Assembly: GCF_000024465.1 (NCBI RefSeq)
Contig: NC_014010.1
Location: 2,455,001 to 2,519,000 of the forward strand
Reading direction: 5' to 3'
Origin: Candidatus Puniceispirillum marinum IMCC1322
Lineage (GTDB): Bacteria > Pseudomonadota > Alphaproteobacteria > Puniceispirillales > Puniceispirillaceae
Length of the DNA: 64,000 nucleotides
This document shows positions 43,367-52,666 of this stretch, one piece after another (within the stretch, counting starts at the first letter, position 1; each line of letters starts with the position of its first letter). The position numbers were made by a program, and so were the translations under genes. Below the pieces are notes generated by a model. It was not told the origin of the DNA. It made no database searches and saw nothing but the letters and a program-made list of their open reading frames with translations.

Positions 43367-44431
43367 TTACTTGGACCCCTGACCAGATGATTTAGCCGAC
43401 AGCATGGCCCCGATTGAGCTTGAGAGGCCGCGTAATTCTGATGCGACAACATCGGTTTGCCGATTTCGATCATTTCGCAAATCTTCAGATAGTTGCGTAA
43501 TGTTGGTGTTTAACTGCACCAGATGGTCACGAAGGCGGCGATCATCAGCCAGCATTTCAGCAAGGCTAGCCATATTTGTGTTTAGTCGTGATACCTGATC
43601 TAGCAGATGTTCACGGTTATCTTCCCCTTTGGCTATAGCTTGTGATAAGGACAAAAGCGCGCGCGCGGCTTCTTCGCTCATGCCATGCGCCAACGGGCTA
43701 AGCGATTGGGGCTGACCATTTTGGGCTGGGCTATTGTCGGTAAAGCGCGCAAAGGCCGAAAGCCAGTCTTCCAACTCATTGAAAAAGCGTCCCATGGCCT
43801 GACCAAGTTGCAGATCAAGAAACCCTAGGATAAGCGACCCAGCCAGGCCGAAAAGTGACGACGAAAAGGCAGTCGCCATACCCGATAATGGGGCATCAAG
43901 ACCGGTGCGTAGCTGACCCATCATGGCGGTAAAATCGCTGTTATTCGCGTCGATCGAATTGACCACGCCGCCAACGGCACTAATTGTTTGTAGCAGCCCC
44001 CAGAAGGTGCCAAGCAGACCCAGAAACACCAGCAAGCCAATCATATAGCGGGAAATTTCCCGCCCTTCATCAAGGCGCGCAGCCACCCCATCAAGCACCG
44101 AGCGCATGGATAGGGCAGATAATTGTGTGTCCTGACGCGAGTCAGCAAGCATGGCATAGACAGTGGCCAGCAGAACAGGGCGCGCGCCAGGTGGGTCAAG
44201 CTGGCTTGTCTCTTGAACGGCGGTGATCCATTTGCGCTCAGGAACAAGGCGCAAATTCTGTCGGATGATATAGGCAATACCCAATGCCAAAGTCAGCAAA
44301 ATCATCCCATTCAAGGCCGCATTGCCAAGAAAGGCGTCGCTAAGCGGTGCGTGTAATAGAATGGCAATTATACTAACCGCCACTAAAAACAAAAACATGC
44401 GAACAAGGTAACGTCGTGGGTCGGTGATCAT
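43367..44431 (-). CDS. MotA/TolQ/ExbB-like proton channel protein
   Basis: Partner of the MotB-like protein. It has hydrophobic segments near residues 10-30 and 35-55, then a MotA/ExbB core LVFLGLLGTFWGLLQTISAV and a second pair around MATAFSSSLFGLAGSLILGF. This is the conserved TolQ-type ion path. The C-terminal half is a soluble helical tail. ATG 44431 (MITDPRR) has AGGAG eight bases before it; an upstream frame to 44521 exists but has no support. The domain pair resembles ZorA/ZorB of Zorya, but no Zorya effector genes are present. Confidence 0.78.
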   Translation of the reverse strand: MITDPRRYLVRMFLFLVAVSIIAILLHAPLSDAFLGNAALNGMILLTLALGIAYIIRQNLRLVPERKWITAVQETSQLDPPGARPVLLATVYAMLADSRQDTQLSALSMRSVLDGVAARLDEGREISRYMIGLLVFLGLLGTFWGLLQTISAVGGVVNSIDANNSDFTAMMGQLRTGLDAPLSGMATAFSSSLFGLAGSLILGFLDLQLGQAMGRFFNELEDWLSAFARFTDNSPAQNGQPQSLSPLAHGMSEEAARALLSLSQAIAKGEDNREHLLDQVSRLNTNMASLAEMLADDRRLRDHLVQLNTNITQLSEDLRNDRNRQTDVVASELRGLSSSIGAMLSAKSSGQGSK

Positions 44432-44599
44432 TGTCATATCTCCTATGCCTAGTTGGGCGCCTCTTGGAAATGCCAGCACAACTATATACAAAAGAATGGC
44501 AGGAATATGGTGACAGGCCAACCCCTGCCGACAGCATTTGTCAGCTACATGGCATTAACAATTGTGATAATGCGGCATAGCGGGCTTGACTAGGGGTGG

Positions 44600-45400
44600 C
44601 TAGCTCCGCAAGGCTCTCAATAACTCGGCATGCAAAGTCGGGTTAGCGGTAACCACATCACCTGTTTCAAGAGCCTTGTCACGAGATGCAAAGTCCGACA
44701 CAAAACCACCAGCCTCGCGGACAAGCAGAAAACCAGCGGCTATATCCCATATTTGCAGACCATGTTCCCAGAAACCATCAAGCCGACCAGCGGCAACCCA
44801 TGCCATATCAAGCGCGGCAGCGCCATAGCGGCGAATGCCCGCACAGCGCGGCATGACGTTACTAAGCTCATGAATGAATTGCTTGTGATCATCTTCAGTG
44901 CCCCGACCAAGGAAGGGGATGCCTGTACCAAACAGGGACTCAGACATATGGCGCCGACCAGACACCCGAAGCCGTCGTTCGTTCAGATAAGCACCCTGTC
45001 CACGCTCGGCATAGAATAACTCATTGCGGATGGGGTCAAAAACGGATCCGGCTGTAATCACACCCTTGTCCATTACGGCAATCGAAATGGCAAACTGGGG
45101 AATGCCATGCAGAAAGTTCGTGGTGCCATCAAGCGGATCAACAATCCAGACAGGCGCGTCACTATCAGCCCCTGCCGTTTCACCGCTTTCTTCCATCAGA
45201 AATCCCCAGTCAGGCCGCGCCTTATGCAGTTCAGCCTTGATAACACGCTCGGCATTGGTATCGGCACGCGAGACGAAATCAGCTGGCCCCTTGCGGCTTA
45301 CCTGTAAATTTTCAGTTTCGCCAAAATCGCGTAACATGCCCCGTGAAGCTGCGGTAGATGCTTTTTGCATCACATTTATTAGTGCGGAACGCGTTGCCAT
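44600..45400 (-). CDS. suhB: Inositol-1-monophosphatase family protein
   Basis: Mg-dependent phosphatase of 266 residues. Metal ligands lie in LMEESGE and in WIVDPLDGTTNFLHGIPQFA, and the C-terminal motif is LDMAWVAAGRLDGFWE. It dephosphorylates inositol or related sugar phosphates; SuhB in E. coli also aids rRNA transcription complexes. It is located between the MotAB-like pair and efp on the same strand. Confidence 0.93.
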   Translation of the reverse strand: MATRSALINVMQKASTAASRGMLRDFGETENLQVSRKGPADFVSRADTNAERVIKAELHKARPDWGFLMEESGETAGADSDAPVWIVDPLDGTTNFLHGIPQFAISIAVMDKGVITAGSVFDPIRNELFYAERGQGAYLNERRLRVSGRRHMSESLFGTGIPFLGRGTEDDHKQFIHELSNVMPRCAGIRRYGAAALDMAWVAAGRLDGFWEHGLQIWDIAAGFLLVREAGGFVSDFASRDKALETGDVVTANPTLHAELLRALRS

Positions 45401-45542
45401 AAAGAGGTCCTGTAAGATAAATCGTCGGTGATAATCAGATTAAACCCGTTCTAGCAGAAATGGATTTTTTCTCTATCTATTTATTTATATTGTGGGCATT
45501 GGCGATGCGTTTTGCCCTTTTTATCAGCGGTTGGATAATGCC

Positions 45543-46109
45543 CTAGTCTTTGGCTCGCTCGACATAGGTGGCATCTTCAGGGCGCACAACAATACGGGTG
45601 CCTGTTTCAATATGTGGTGGCACCATGACACGCACACCGTTTTCAAGCACGGCTGGTTTGTATGATGACGAGGCTGTTTGACCTTTGACGACAGCGTCAG
45701 CTTCAACAACTTCCATCGCAACCGTGTCAGGCAGTGATACCGAAATCGGGTCACCCTCATAGCTTTCCATGGTTACAGTCATGCCATCCTGCAAAAAGGC
45801 GGCGCGGTCACCAACCATGCTGTTTGCGATGCTGATTTGTTCGAAGCTGACCGAATGCATGAACACCAGATTATCACCTTCATCATATAAAAAGGTACAT
45901 TCGGCTTCATCCAGAATGACCCGTTCGACTGTTTCAGAAGACCGGAAACGTTCGTTCAACTTGGTGCCGTCGCGAATGTCACGAAGCTCTATCTGGGCAA
46001 AGGCCCCCCCTTTGCCAGGCTTAACATGCGCAACTTTAACGGCTGTCCATAGCCGGCCATTATGCTCGATTACATTGCCGGGCTTAACGGCATTTCCATT
46101 CAATTTCAT
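45543..46109 (-). CDS. efp: Elongation factor P
   Basis: Relieves ribosome stalling at proline runs. It is 188 residues with three beta-barrel domains. The N-terminal loop VKPGKGGAFAQ carries K33, the residue that EpmA/EpmB modify in many bacteria, and the C-terminal signature is EYETGT-like IETGTRIVVRPEDATYVERA. ATG 46109 is preceded by AGGAGAC. No epmA or epmB is visible in this window. Confidence 0.96.
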   Translation of the reverse strand: MKLNGNAVKPGNVIEHNGRLWTAVKVAHVKPGKGGAFAQIELRDIRDGTKLNERFRSSETVERVILDEAECTFLYDEGDNLVFMHSVSFEQISIANSMVGDRAAFLQDGMTVTMESYEGDPISVSLPDTVAMEVVEADAVVKGQTASSSYKPAVLENGVRVMVPPHIETGTRIVVRPEDATYVERAKD

Positions 46110-46147
46110 GTCAGTCTCCTAAAATCGTCTAAATACATGTCTCACTA

Positions 46148-47158
46148 TCAAGATAAAGTGTTACCGATCAAGGCTGCATTATCCAACATGCGGCAAGAAA
46201 AGCCCCATTCATTATCATACCATGCCAGAACCCGCACTAATCTATTGTTCAGAACGCTAGTCTGTTCAAGGTCGGCAATCGAAGAATGCGGGTTATGATT
46301 AAAATCGACTGACACAAGTGGGCGTTCGTTTATATCCAAGACGCCTTTCAATGAGACCTTGGCTGCCGCCGCGAGCAGGTCGTTCACTTCGTCAGTGCTG
46401 GTGTCGCGTGCTGTCATGACAGTGAGGTCGATCACCGATACATTGGCGGTTGGCACCCGAATGGCAGAACCGTTCATCTTGCCTTTCAGTTCAGGTAGCA
46501 CCTCGCCAACAGCTGACGTGGCACCGGTTGATGTCGGAATCATCGATAATCCGGCAGCCCGCGCCCGGCGCAGGTCTGGATGGCTGGCATCCAATGTTGG
46601 CTGATCGCCTGTATAGGCATGAATGGTGGTCATGTAACCTGCCTCTATGCCCAGCCCATCCGATAGAACTTTGGCGACAGGTGCCAGCCCATTTGTCGTG
46701 CATGATGCGTTTGACAGAATAACCGAATCTGAACGCAATTGATGGTGATTGACGCCATAAACGATGGTCTGGTCAGCTGTTCTGCATGGCGCAGATATCA
46801 AGACTTTTTTGGCACCAGCTTCAATATGCGCGGCGGATTTTTCACGATCATTGAACTTGCCTGAACATTCAAGCACAACATCGATGCCAAGATCCTTATG
46901 CGGGATGTCAGCCGGATTACGCTGGCGTGACATATGGATCTTGCCGCGGCCAATATCCAGCCAGTCATCACCATGCGTGACATTAGAATGGGCACGGCCA
47001 TGCACCGAGTCGAATTCATAAAGATGCGCGGATGTTGCGACCGGCCCTGGGCTGTTGATCAGCACCACCTCAATATCTTCACGCGCGCTTTCTTCCAACG
47101 CGCGCAAGGTCATCCGCCCAATACGGCCAAAACCGCTGATTGCCAAACGTAATGTCAA
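46148..47158 (-). CDS. gap: Glyceraldehyde-3-phosphate dehydrogenase
   Basis: NAD-dependent glycolytic dehydrogenase. LAISGFGRIGRMTLRAL is the N-terminal dinucleotide fold. SNASCTTNGLAPVAKVL includes the active-site cysteine, and WYDNEWGFSCRMLD is near the C-terminus. The start is TTG at 47158 (MTLRLAIS), set by AGGAG at 47166-47170 seven bases upstream; a second TTG at 47164 is too close to that site. Length is 336 residues. It lies downstream of tkt on the same strand, joining sugar-phosphate genes. Confidence 0.95.
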   Translation of the reverse strand: MTLRLAISGFGRIGRMTLRALEESAREDIEVVLINSPGPVATSAHLYEFDSVHGRAHSNVTHGDDWLDIGRGKIHMSRQRNPADIPHKDLGIDVVLECSGKFNDREKSAAHIEAGAKKVLISAPCRTADQTIVYGVNHHQLRSDSVILSNASCTTNGLAPVAKVLSDGLGIEAGYMTTIHAYTGDQPTLDASHPDLRRARAAGLSMIPTSTGATSAVGEVLPELKGKMNGSAIRVPTANVSVIDLTVMTARDTSTDEVNDLLAAAAKVSLKGVLDINERPLVSVDFNHNPHSSIADLEQTSVLNNRLVRVLAWYDNEWGFSCRMLDNAALIGNTLS

Positions 47159-47252
47159 AATCAAACTCCTATCAAAGCATGAGTGTTATTTCATTCCGGT
47201 TGGGGGATGTTTAGCCACACAGAGTGATGTTTGGTTTATACCCGGAAATTGG

Positions 47253-49241
47253 TTATTTGGTTATGGCCCTTGCTTGTTCGACAACAGCTTCACTCGTGAT
47301 ACCAAAATGAGTGTATAAATCATTTATTGGGGCAGATGCGCCAAAGCTGTCCATGCCGATAAAGCCATCATTTTCAGACAGTAGTCGGTCCCAGCATTGC
47401 CGCATACCAGCTTCGATAACGATGCGGGGGCTGTTACCAAGAACCGCTTTGCGATAATCAGCATTCTGCATCCAGAAAAGCTCAAGACAGGGAACAGATA
47501 CAACAGCGGCAGCAATGCCCACCGCCGCCAGTTTGCTTTGCGCGTCAATCGCGATACCAACCTCGGAACCCGAAGCCATTAAAGTGACAGCACGGTCGCC
47601 ATCTGCTTCAACTGCCACATAGGCGCCCAAAGCGGTTTTATTTTCAGCCATATCGCCATGACGAAATTGTGCCATACCCTGGCGGCTGAGTGCCAGAATC
47701 GATGGTGCTGTTGTTGACGCAAGCGCGCATTGCCACGCTTCGGCAGCTTCGACAACGTCGCCAGGACGGAATACCAGAAGGTTGGGTATCACGCGCAAGG
47801 CAGATAGATGCTCAACAGGTTGATGCGTCGGTCCATCTTCGCCAAGGCCGATAGAATCATGTGTCATCACGTAAATGACACGTTGCTTCATCAGGGCAGA
47901 CAGGCGGATTGAGGGACGGCAATAATCAGTAAAGACCATAAAGGTGCCACCATAGGGAATGGTGCCGCCATGCAAGGCAATACCATTCATGGCAGCGGCC
48001 ATACCATGTTCACGAACACCGTAATGGATATAGTTGCCAGCATAATTACCATTACGACCCTGATCAAAAATCTCATGTGCGGCGACCCGGGTATTGTTCG
48101 ATCCGGTCAAATCTGCCGAACCACCAAACAATATTGGACAGGCAGGCATGATAGCTTCAATCGCTTTTTGGCTGGCGACACGTGTTGCCAGCTTTTGTGG
48201 CTCAGCGGCATAGGCGTTTTTCAATGCGATTACAGCATCATTTATGTCACTGCTGAAATCGCCTGTCATAGCGGCGTCAAAAGCAGAAGCGGACGCAGAG
48301 GCCGCATGTCGGCTTTGCCAAGCTTCACGTTCAGCACTGCCGCGACGACCAGCATCTCGCCAGTCTGAAAGAATATCATCTGGCACAATAAACGGTTCAT
48401 GCGCCCATCCAAGCGCGTCACGGGCACCAGCAATTTCGTCACCGCCAAGCGGTGCGCCATGTACGCCAGCTGTACCTGCTTTTGTGGGGGCGCCATAGCC
48501 AATGGTTGTTTTACAGCGGATTATAGTCGGCTGGCTTGTATGCGCCTTGGCGGCCGATAGGGCTGACGAAACAGCCGCCATATCATGGCCATCAACGCTG
48601 AGTACCTGCCATCCATAGGCCTCAAAACGCTGGCTAATATCATCTGATACGGCCAGATCGGTGCTTCCATCAATCGAAATGCTGTTATCGTCAAACAGGA
48701 CGATCAGCTTGCCAAGACCAAAATGTCCAGCGATAGAGGCAGCTTCATGGCTGATGCCTTCCATAAGGCACCCATCGCCAGCAATCACATAGGTGTGGTG
48801 ATCAACAAGATCATCACCATAACGCGCGGCCAGATGGCGCTCGGCCATAGCCATGCCAACCGCATTGGCAATACCTTGACCCAGTGGGCCTGTGGTTGTT
48901 TCAATGCCGGTTGCATGTCCGAATTCAGGATGACCAGCAGTGCGCGATCCCAGCTGCCGGAAGTTACGCACTTCATCCATGGTCATATCTTTATAACCTG
49001 TTAGGTGAAGCAAGGCATAAATAAGCATCGATCCATGCCCAGCTGATAGCACAAACCGGTCACGATCAGGCCAATGCGGGTCAGCGGCATCAAATTTCAT
49101 ATGTTCGTCAAACAGAACAGTCGCCGCATCGGCCATGCCCATGGGCATGCCAGGATGCCCGGATTTTGCAGCTTCCACAGCATCCATAGACAACGCCCGA
49201 ATGGCATTAGCCATGTTTTGTTTTGATGCTGCATTCGTCAT
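47253..49241 (-). CDS. tkt: Transketolase
   Basis: TPP-dependent transketolase, 662 residues. SGHPGMPMGMADAATVLF near residue 27, TGPLGQGIANAVGMAMAE, the TPP motif GDGCLMEGISHEAASIAGHF and THDSIGLGEDGPTHQPVEHL are all present. It moves two-carbon units in the pentose phosphate pathway. It is the first gene of tkt-gap, with an AT-rich divergent promoter region upstream. Confidence 0.97.
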   Translation of the reverse strand: MTNAASKQNMANAIRALSMDAVEAAKSGHPGMPMGMADAATVLFDEHMKFDAADPHWPDRDRFVLSAGHGSMLIYALLHLTGYKDMTMDEVRNFRQLGSRTAGHPEFGHATGIETTTGPLGQGIANAVGMAMAERHLAARYGDDLVDHHTYVIAGDGCLMEGISHEAASIAGHFGLGKLIVLFDDNSISIDGSTDLAVSDDISQRFEAYGWQVLSVDGHDMAAVSSALSAAKAHTSQPTIIRCKTTIGYGAPTKAGTAGVHGAPLGGDEIAGARDALGWAHEPFIVPDDILSDWRDAGRRGSAEREAWQSRHAASASASAFDAAMTGDFSSDINDAVIALKNAYAAEPQKLATRVASQKAIEAIMPACPILFGGSADLTGSNNTRVAAHEIFDQGRNGNYAGNYIHYGVREHGMAAAMNGIALHGGTIPYGGTFMVFTDYCRPSIRLSALMKQRVIYVMTHDSIGLGEDGPTHQPVEHLSALRVIPNLLVFRPGDVVEAAEAWQCALASTTAPSILALSRQGMAQFRHGDMAENKTALGAYVAVEADGDRAVTLMASGSEVGIAIDAQSKLAAVGIAAAVVSVPCLELFWMQNADYRKAVLGNSPRIVIEAGMRQCWDRLLSENDGFIGMDSFGASAPINDLYTHFGITSEAVVEQARAITK

Positions 49242-49610
49242 GTCAAACCCCTAAGCGTATGTGCCGATGTGACCGAAGCACGCGTGGCAAACTGTATGTA
49301 ATAAACTTTATTAGAACTATCCCCGCAATTTGCATTTCTATAACCGTTTCGTCAATGCGGCATTCATTCTATTGAAGATTATCATTAATATTTTTTTCAG
49401 GGGATTATATTGTGATGCCAGTTCAATTTCTTGACTTTTGTGATGGTAGGATAGAATGGGGGTTTATTTCAATTGTATCTTAGTGCAAGCTTCATCTCAT
49501 AACATATTATGAACAAGACAGAATATGATTTTTGAGTAATAAACCGATATAAGTAAGTTAACGTTTGTTATTAAGCTAATAAGATGAATTTGTTTGGGAT
49601 TTTGAACTAA
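49242..49610. promoter_or_regulatory. AT-rich divergent intergenic region between tkt and coiled-coil/zapA operon
   Basis: No gene or RNA is recognised in these 369 bases. The region is markedly AT-rich with several TATA-like stretches on both strands, as expected for two divergent promoters. I could not fix a -35/-10 pair with confidence. Confidence 0.45.
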
Positions 49611-49856
49611 ATGACACGACTTGAAGACGCATTAACCCAATTCGAAAATGCTGTGGCTAATTTGGAACGGTCGATAGAATCGGTTCAGGAATCGGCCACC
49701 AATGCCAAAATGGCAAAGCCGGATGCTACCACCATGTCAGCGTCGTTTCAAAATGAGCTGAGCGCACTTGAAGAAAAACTCGATCAGGCGGTTGCCATTA
49801 TCGCCAAAGTTGTTAACAGCGGGGCGCAACAAGACAAAGTGACCGAAGTCAAATGA
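49611..49856 (+). CDS. Small coiled-coil protein upstream of zapA
   Basis: An 81-residue helical protein (TRLEDALTQFENAVANLERS, then FQNELSALEEKLDQAVAIIA). The heptad pattern resembles DUF4164 proteins that commonly precede zapA in alphaproteobacteria. Likely a cell-division accessory, by position. Its stop overlaps the zapA start as ATGA. Confidence 0.7.
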   Translation: MTRLEDALTQFENAVANLERSIESVQESATNAKMAKPDATTMSASFQNELSALEEKLDQAVAIIAKVVNSGAQQDKVTEVK

Positions 49857-50176
49857 CCAGCTCTGTAGTAACCATCCGCCTGAATGGCAAACCTTACCAA
49901 ATCGGTTGTGACGCGGGCGAAGAAGCTCATGTCTCCAAGCTGGGTGCCGAAGTTGATGCGGTCATGCAATCACTGGTCGATTCGGTCGGCCAGATTGGTG
50001 AGGCCCGTTTGCTGGCAATGACAGCTTTGATAATTGCGGATCGTTCGTCGAACGGGTCGGCAGGTGGCTCATCACCCTCGGTTGATGCCGGACAAGATGC
50101 CGAAGCTACCGCTATTGTCTTGGAAAAAGCAGCGGCACGGCTGACAGAGCTTGCATCTAAGCTAACAACACCTTAA
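49853..50176 (+). CDS. zapA: Cell division protein ZapA
   Basis: FtsZ-ring-bundling protein, 107 residues. VTIRLNGKPYQIGCDAGEEA and VSKLGAEVDAVMQSLVDS form the N-terminal dimerisation and FtsZ-binding part, followed by a helix with RLLAMTALIIADR. The C-terminal coiled coil is short. It is followed directly by the 6S RNA locus. Confidence 0.88.
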   Translation: MTSSVVTIRLNGKPYQIGCDAGEEAHVSKLGAEVDAVMQSLVDSVGQIGEARLLAMTALIIADRSSNGSAGGSSPSVDAGQDAEATAIVLEKAAARLTELASKLTTP

Positions 50177-50185
50177 ATCAACAAT

Positions 50186-50347
50186 GCGCGGCGACTGTAC
50201 TTTCGCGTTTGGTTTTTCAATCCCTGGGGCCATAAATTTCTCTCGGGAGCTGTCTCTGGCTGAGCCGTGGTTCAGTTATTCGCGGCGCCCACCTGTTAAT
50301 CAGGTCACAGAGGATGTTTACACTGACGGTTAGCGTGGTCGCCGCCA
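50186..50347 (+). ncRNA. ssrS: 6S RNA
   Basis: About 160 nt between zapA and the 5-formyl-THF cyclo-ligase gene, the classic 6S site. The ends pair perfectly: GCGGCGAC at 50188-50195 with GTCGCCGC at 50338-50345. Inside are ATCCCTGGGGCC and the conserved CCCACCTG...CAGGTCACAG side, around an interior region that would form the promoter-mimic bubble. 6S RNA binds sigma70 holoenzyme in stationary phase. Exact ends are estimated. Confidence 0.82.
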
Positions 50348-50373
50348 CCACTGTTATTGCAGGAAGTTGTGAA

Positions 50374-50970
50374 ATGACGTCTCAAAACGTATCAGTCGAT
50401 CCTGCCGACGAAAAGCAGGCGCTACGACGCGCCGCAACAAAAACCCGCAAAATTCTTTTTGAACAGCAAACCCACGCAGATATGGCGATAGCAGATTATG
50501 CTGATAGACTATTGGGCCAATTTGGCCGTGGTATATATGCAGCCTATCTTCCTATACGCAGTGAGCTGTCACCTTTGCCGCTGGTTGCTCGTCTGGCTGA
50601 TTCATCCGTGCAGACTGCTATGCCGATTACGCCTGCACCTGGTAATCCGCTTGATTTCAGATTATGGGCACCTGGCGATAAGCTGGATGATGGCCCTTAT
50701 GATACGAAACAGCCCTCAACCACGGCTCCTGTTTGCGCCCCAGATGTGATTCTGGCGCCAATGCTGGCCTTTGATAGTGCATGCTGGCGCCTTGGTTATG
50801 GTGGTGGGTTTTATGATCGTTCGATTGGTGGACTGCGCCAGACTGGCCATAAGGTCGTTACCATTGGCGTCGCCTTTTCCGGTCAACAGGTCGAACAAAT
50901 ACCCACCGGACCCTATGATATGGCACTTGATGCCGTCTTAACCCCGGATGGGCTGATAATGCCAGTGTGA
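50374..50970 (+). CDS. ygfA: 5-formyltetrahydrofolate cyclo-ligase
   Basis: Converts 5-formyl-THF to 5,10-methenyl-THF with ATP. ALRRAATKTRKILFEQQ at the N-terminus and the signature MLAFDSACWRLGYGGGFYDR near the C-terminus are typical. ATG 50374 follows AGGA; the frame extends upstream to 50314 but that part overlaps the 6S RNA. At 198 residues it fits the family. Close linkage to 6S RNA is widely conserved. Confidence 0.92.
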   Translation: MTSQNVSVDPADEKQALRRAATKTRKILFEQQTHADMAIADYADRLLGQFGRGIYAAYLPIRSELSPLPLVARLADSSVQTAMPITPAPGNPLDFRLWAPGDKLDDGPYDTKQPSTTAPVCAPDVILAPMLAFDSACWRLGYGGGFYDRSIGGLRQTGHKVVTIGVAFSGQQVEQIPTGPYDMALDAVLTPDGLIMPV

Positions 50971-51004
50971 AGCTATGGCTAATGCGTGATAGGAGTTTGT
51001 CCAA

Positions 51005-51829
51005 ATGCGGGTTCTGTTTTTAGGTGATATTGTGGGGCGATCAGCACGCCAAGCTGTGATTGAGCAGATGTCGTCATTACGCGAAAGTCTGGCGCTCGAT
51101 TTCATTGTCGTTAATTGTGAAAATGCCGCCGGGGGCTTTGGCATTACGCCCGCAATCTGTGATTTACTGTTTGAAGCTGGGGCTGATGTACTGACCACAG
51201 GCAATCATGTATGGGATAAGCGCGAAATCATTGATTATATCGCCAATGAACCACGCTTGTTGCGCCCAATAAACATGGCCGAAGGGACACCTGGTGTTGG
51301 TGTGACGACCATTACAAATGAGGCTGGTGCCCGTTTATGCGTGATCAATGTGATGACCAATTTATTTATGGCACCAAATGATCCGGCCTTTTTAGCGCTT
51401 GATGATAGTCTGGTGCGAAATAAATTGGGGCGCGATGCAGATTTTATCCTTGTAGATGCGCATGGTGAAGCAACCTCCGAGAAGATGGCGCTTGGGCATC
51501 TAGCTGATGGCCGAGCCTCGATGCTGGTCGGAACGCATACCCATATACCAACGGCTGACCATCATATCCTGCCGGGCGGCACCGCCTATCAAACCGATGC
51601 GGGCATGTGTGGGGATTATGATAGCGTGATCGGTATGGAAAAGCAGGCCGCGACAGCCCGTTTCATAGGGCGAAGTAATCCGCGCCTTTCGGTGGCGCTT
51701 GGCACACCGACATTATGCGGGCTTGTGGTGGAAAGTGATGATAGCGGTCTAGCTATTTCGGTGGCACCTTTTCGCGTTGGCGGCCATCTATCGCCTACCG
51801 CAGGCACTGATGTGATCGGGCGGATATAG
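51005..51829 (+). CDS. YmdB/TIGR00282-family metallophosphoesterase
   Basis: Calcineurin-like phosphodiesterase of 274 residues. MRVLFLGDIVGRSARQAV, NCENAAGGFGI, TTGNHVWDKREI and VGTHTHIPTADHH are the metal-ligand motifs. Characterised relatives hydrolyse cyclic nucleotides such as 2',3'-cAMP. It lies 34 bases after ygfA on the same strand. Confidence 0.9.
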   Translation: MRVLFLGDIVGRSARQAVIEQMSSLRESLALDFIVVNCENAAGGFGITPAICDLLFEAGADVLTTGNHVWDKREIIDYIANEPRLLRPINMAEGTPGVGVTTITNEAGARLCVINVMTNLFMAPNDPAFLALDDSLVRNKLGRDADFILVDAHGEATSEKMALGHLADGRASMLVGTHTHIPTADHHILPGGTAYQTDAGMCGDYDSVIGMEKQAATARFIGRSNPRLSVALGTPTLCGLVVESDDSGLAISVAPFRVGGHLSPTAGTDVIGRI

Positions 51830-51917
51830 TTTTGACCACTAGCGGCTAGGCGTTCTGCCTTGCGTCTGCTATATGACATTATAGCAAAGTTAACCGCATA
51901 AACAGAAGTTAGAAACC

Positions 51918-52658
51918 ATGGCAGGCCACTCCAAATTCAAAAATATCCAGCACCGTAAAGGCGCACAGGACAAAAAACGCGCCAAGATTTTTGGTCGTCT
52001 TATCAAGGAACTCACTGTTGCAGCACGTAGCAGCACCGACCCAGACTCAAATCCACGACTACGTACGGCTTTGTCTGCCGCGCGCGCGGCGAATATGCCG
52101 AAGGACAATATTGAACGTGTGCTCAAGCGCGCTGAAGGCGGCGAGGGCGAGAACTATGATGAAATTCGTTATGAGGGTTATGGCCCCGGGGGTACGGCAT
52201 TAATTGTCGATGCGATGACGGATAACCGTAATCGAACAGCGTCTGAAGTACGTTCGGCTTTTACGAAATATGGTGGTTCGCTTGGTGAAACAGGATCGGT
52301 TAGCTTTATGTTTGATCGGGTTGGCCAGATGATTTTTCCATCTGACGTTGCAAGTGCAGATGATATGTTTGAGGCCGCGCTTGAGGCTGGCGCAGATAAT
52401 GTTGAGTCCGATGAGTCAAGCCATGAAGTGACCTGTGCGCCCGAAGATTTCAACAATGTGCGCGAAGCCATGGAAAACGCCTTTGGCGCACCCGAAGAAT
52501 CCGGTCTGATCTGGAAACCGCAAAATACCATCGAAGTGAGCGAGGCGCATGCCATAACTTTGCTCAAGTTACTTGATGTGCTTGATGATAATGATGACGT
52601 GCAGAACGTATCGTCCAATTTCGATATATCTGACGACATTCTGGCCTCATTGACCTAA
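51918..52658 (+). CDS. yebC: YebC/PmpR-family protein
   Basis: A 246-residue protein of the YebC/TACO1 family. [20 protein letters not shown] and [16 protein letters not shown] are near invariant, as is [18 protein letters not shown]. Members act as transcription regulators or translation factors that help ribosomes at proline stretches. It is next to ruvC as in most proteobacteria. Confidence 0.96.
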   Translation: MAGHSKFKNIQHRKGAQDKKRAKIFGRLIKELTVAARSSTDPDSNPRLRTALSAARAANMPKDNIERVLKRAEGGEGENYDEIRYEGYGPGGTALIVDAMTDNRNRTASEVRSAFTKYGGSLGETGSVSFMFDRVGQMIFPSDVASADDMFEAALEAGADNVESDESSHEVTCAPEDFNNVREAMENAFGAPEESGLIWKPQNTIEVSEAHAITLLKLLDVLDDNDDVQNVSSNFDISDDILASLT

Positions 52659-52666
52659 GGCTGGCG

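Noticed and set aside
42194-44431. Zorya defence system (ZorA/ZorB-like pair)
   Set aside because: Only the MotA/MotB-type pair is present. No ZorC, ZorD or ZorE-like gene flanks it; the neighbours are suhB and an unrelated exported protein, so a housekeeping envelope motor is more likely.
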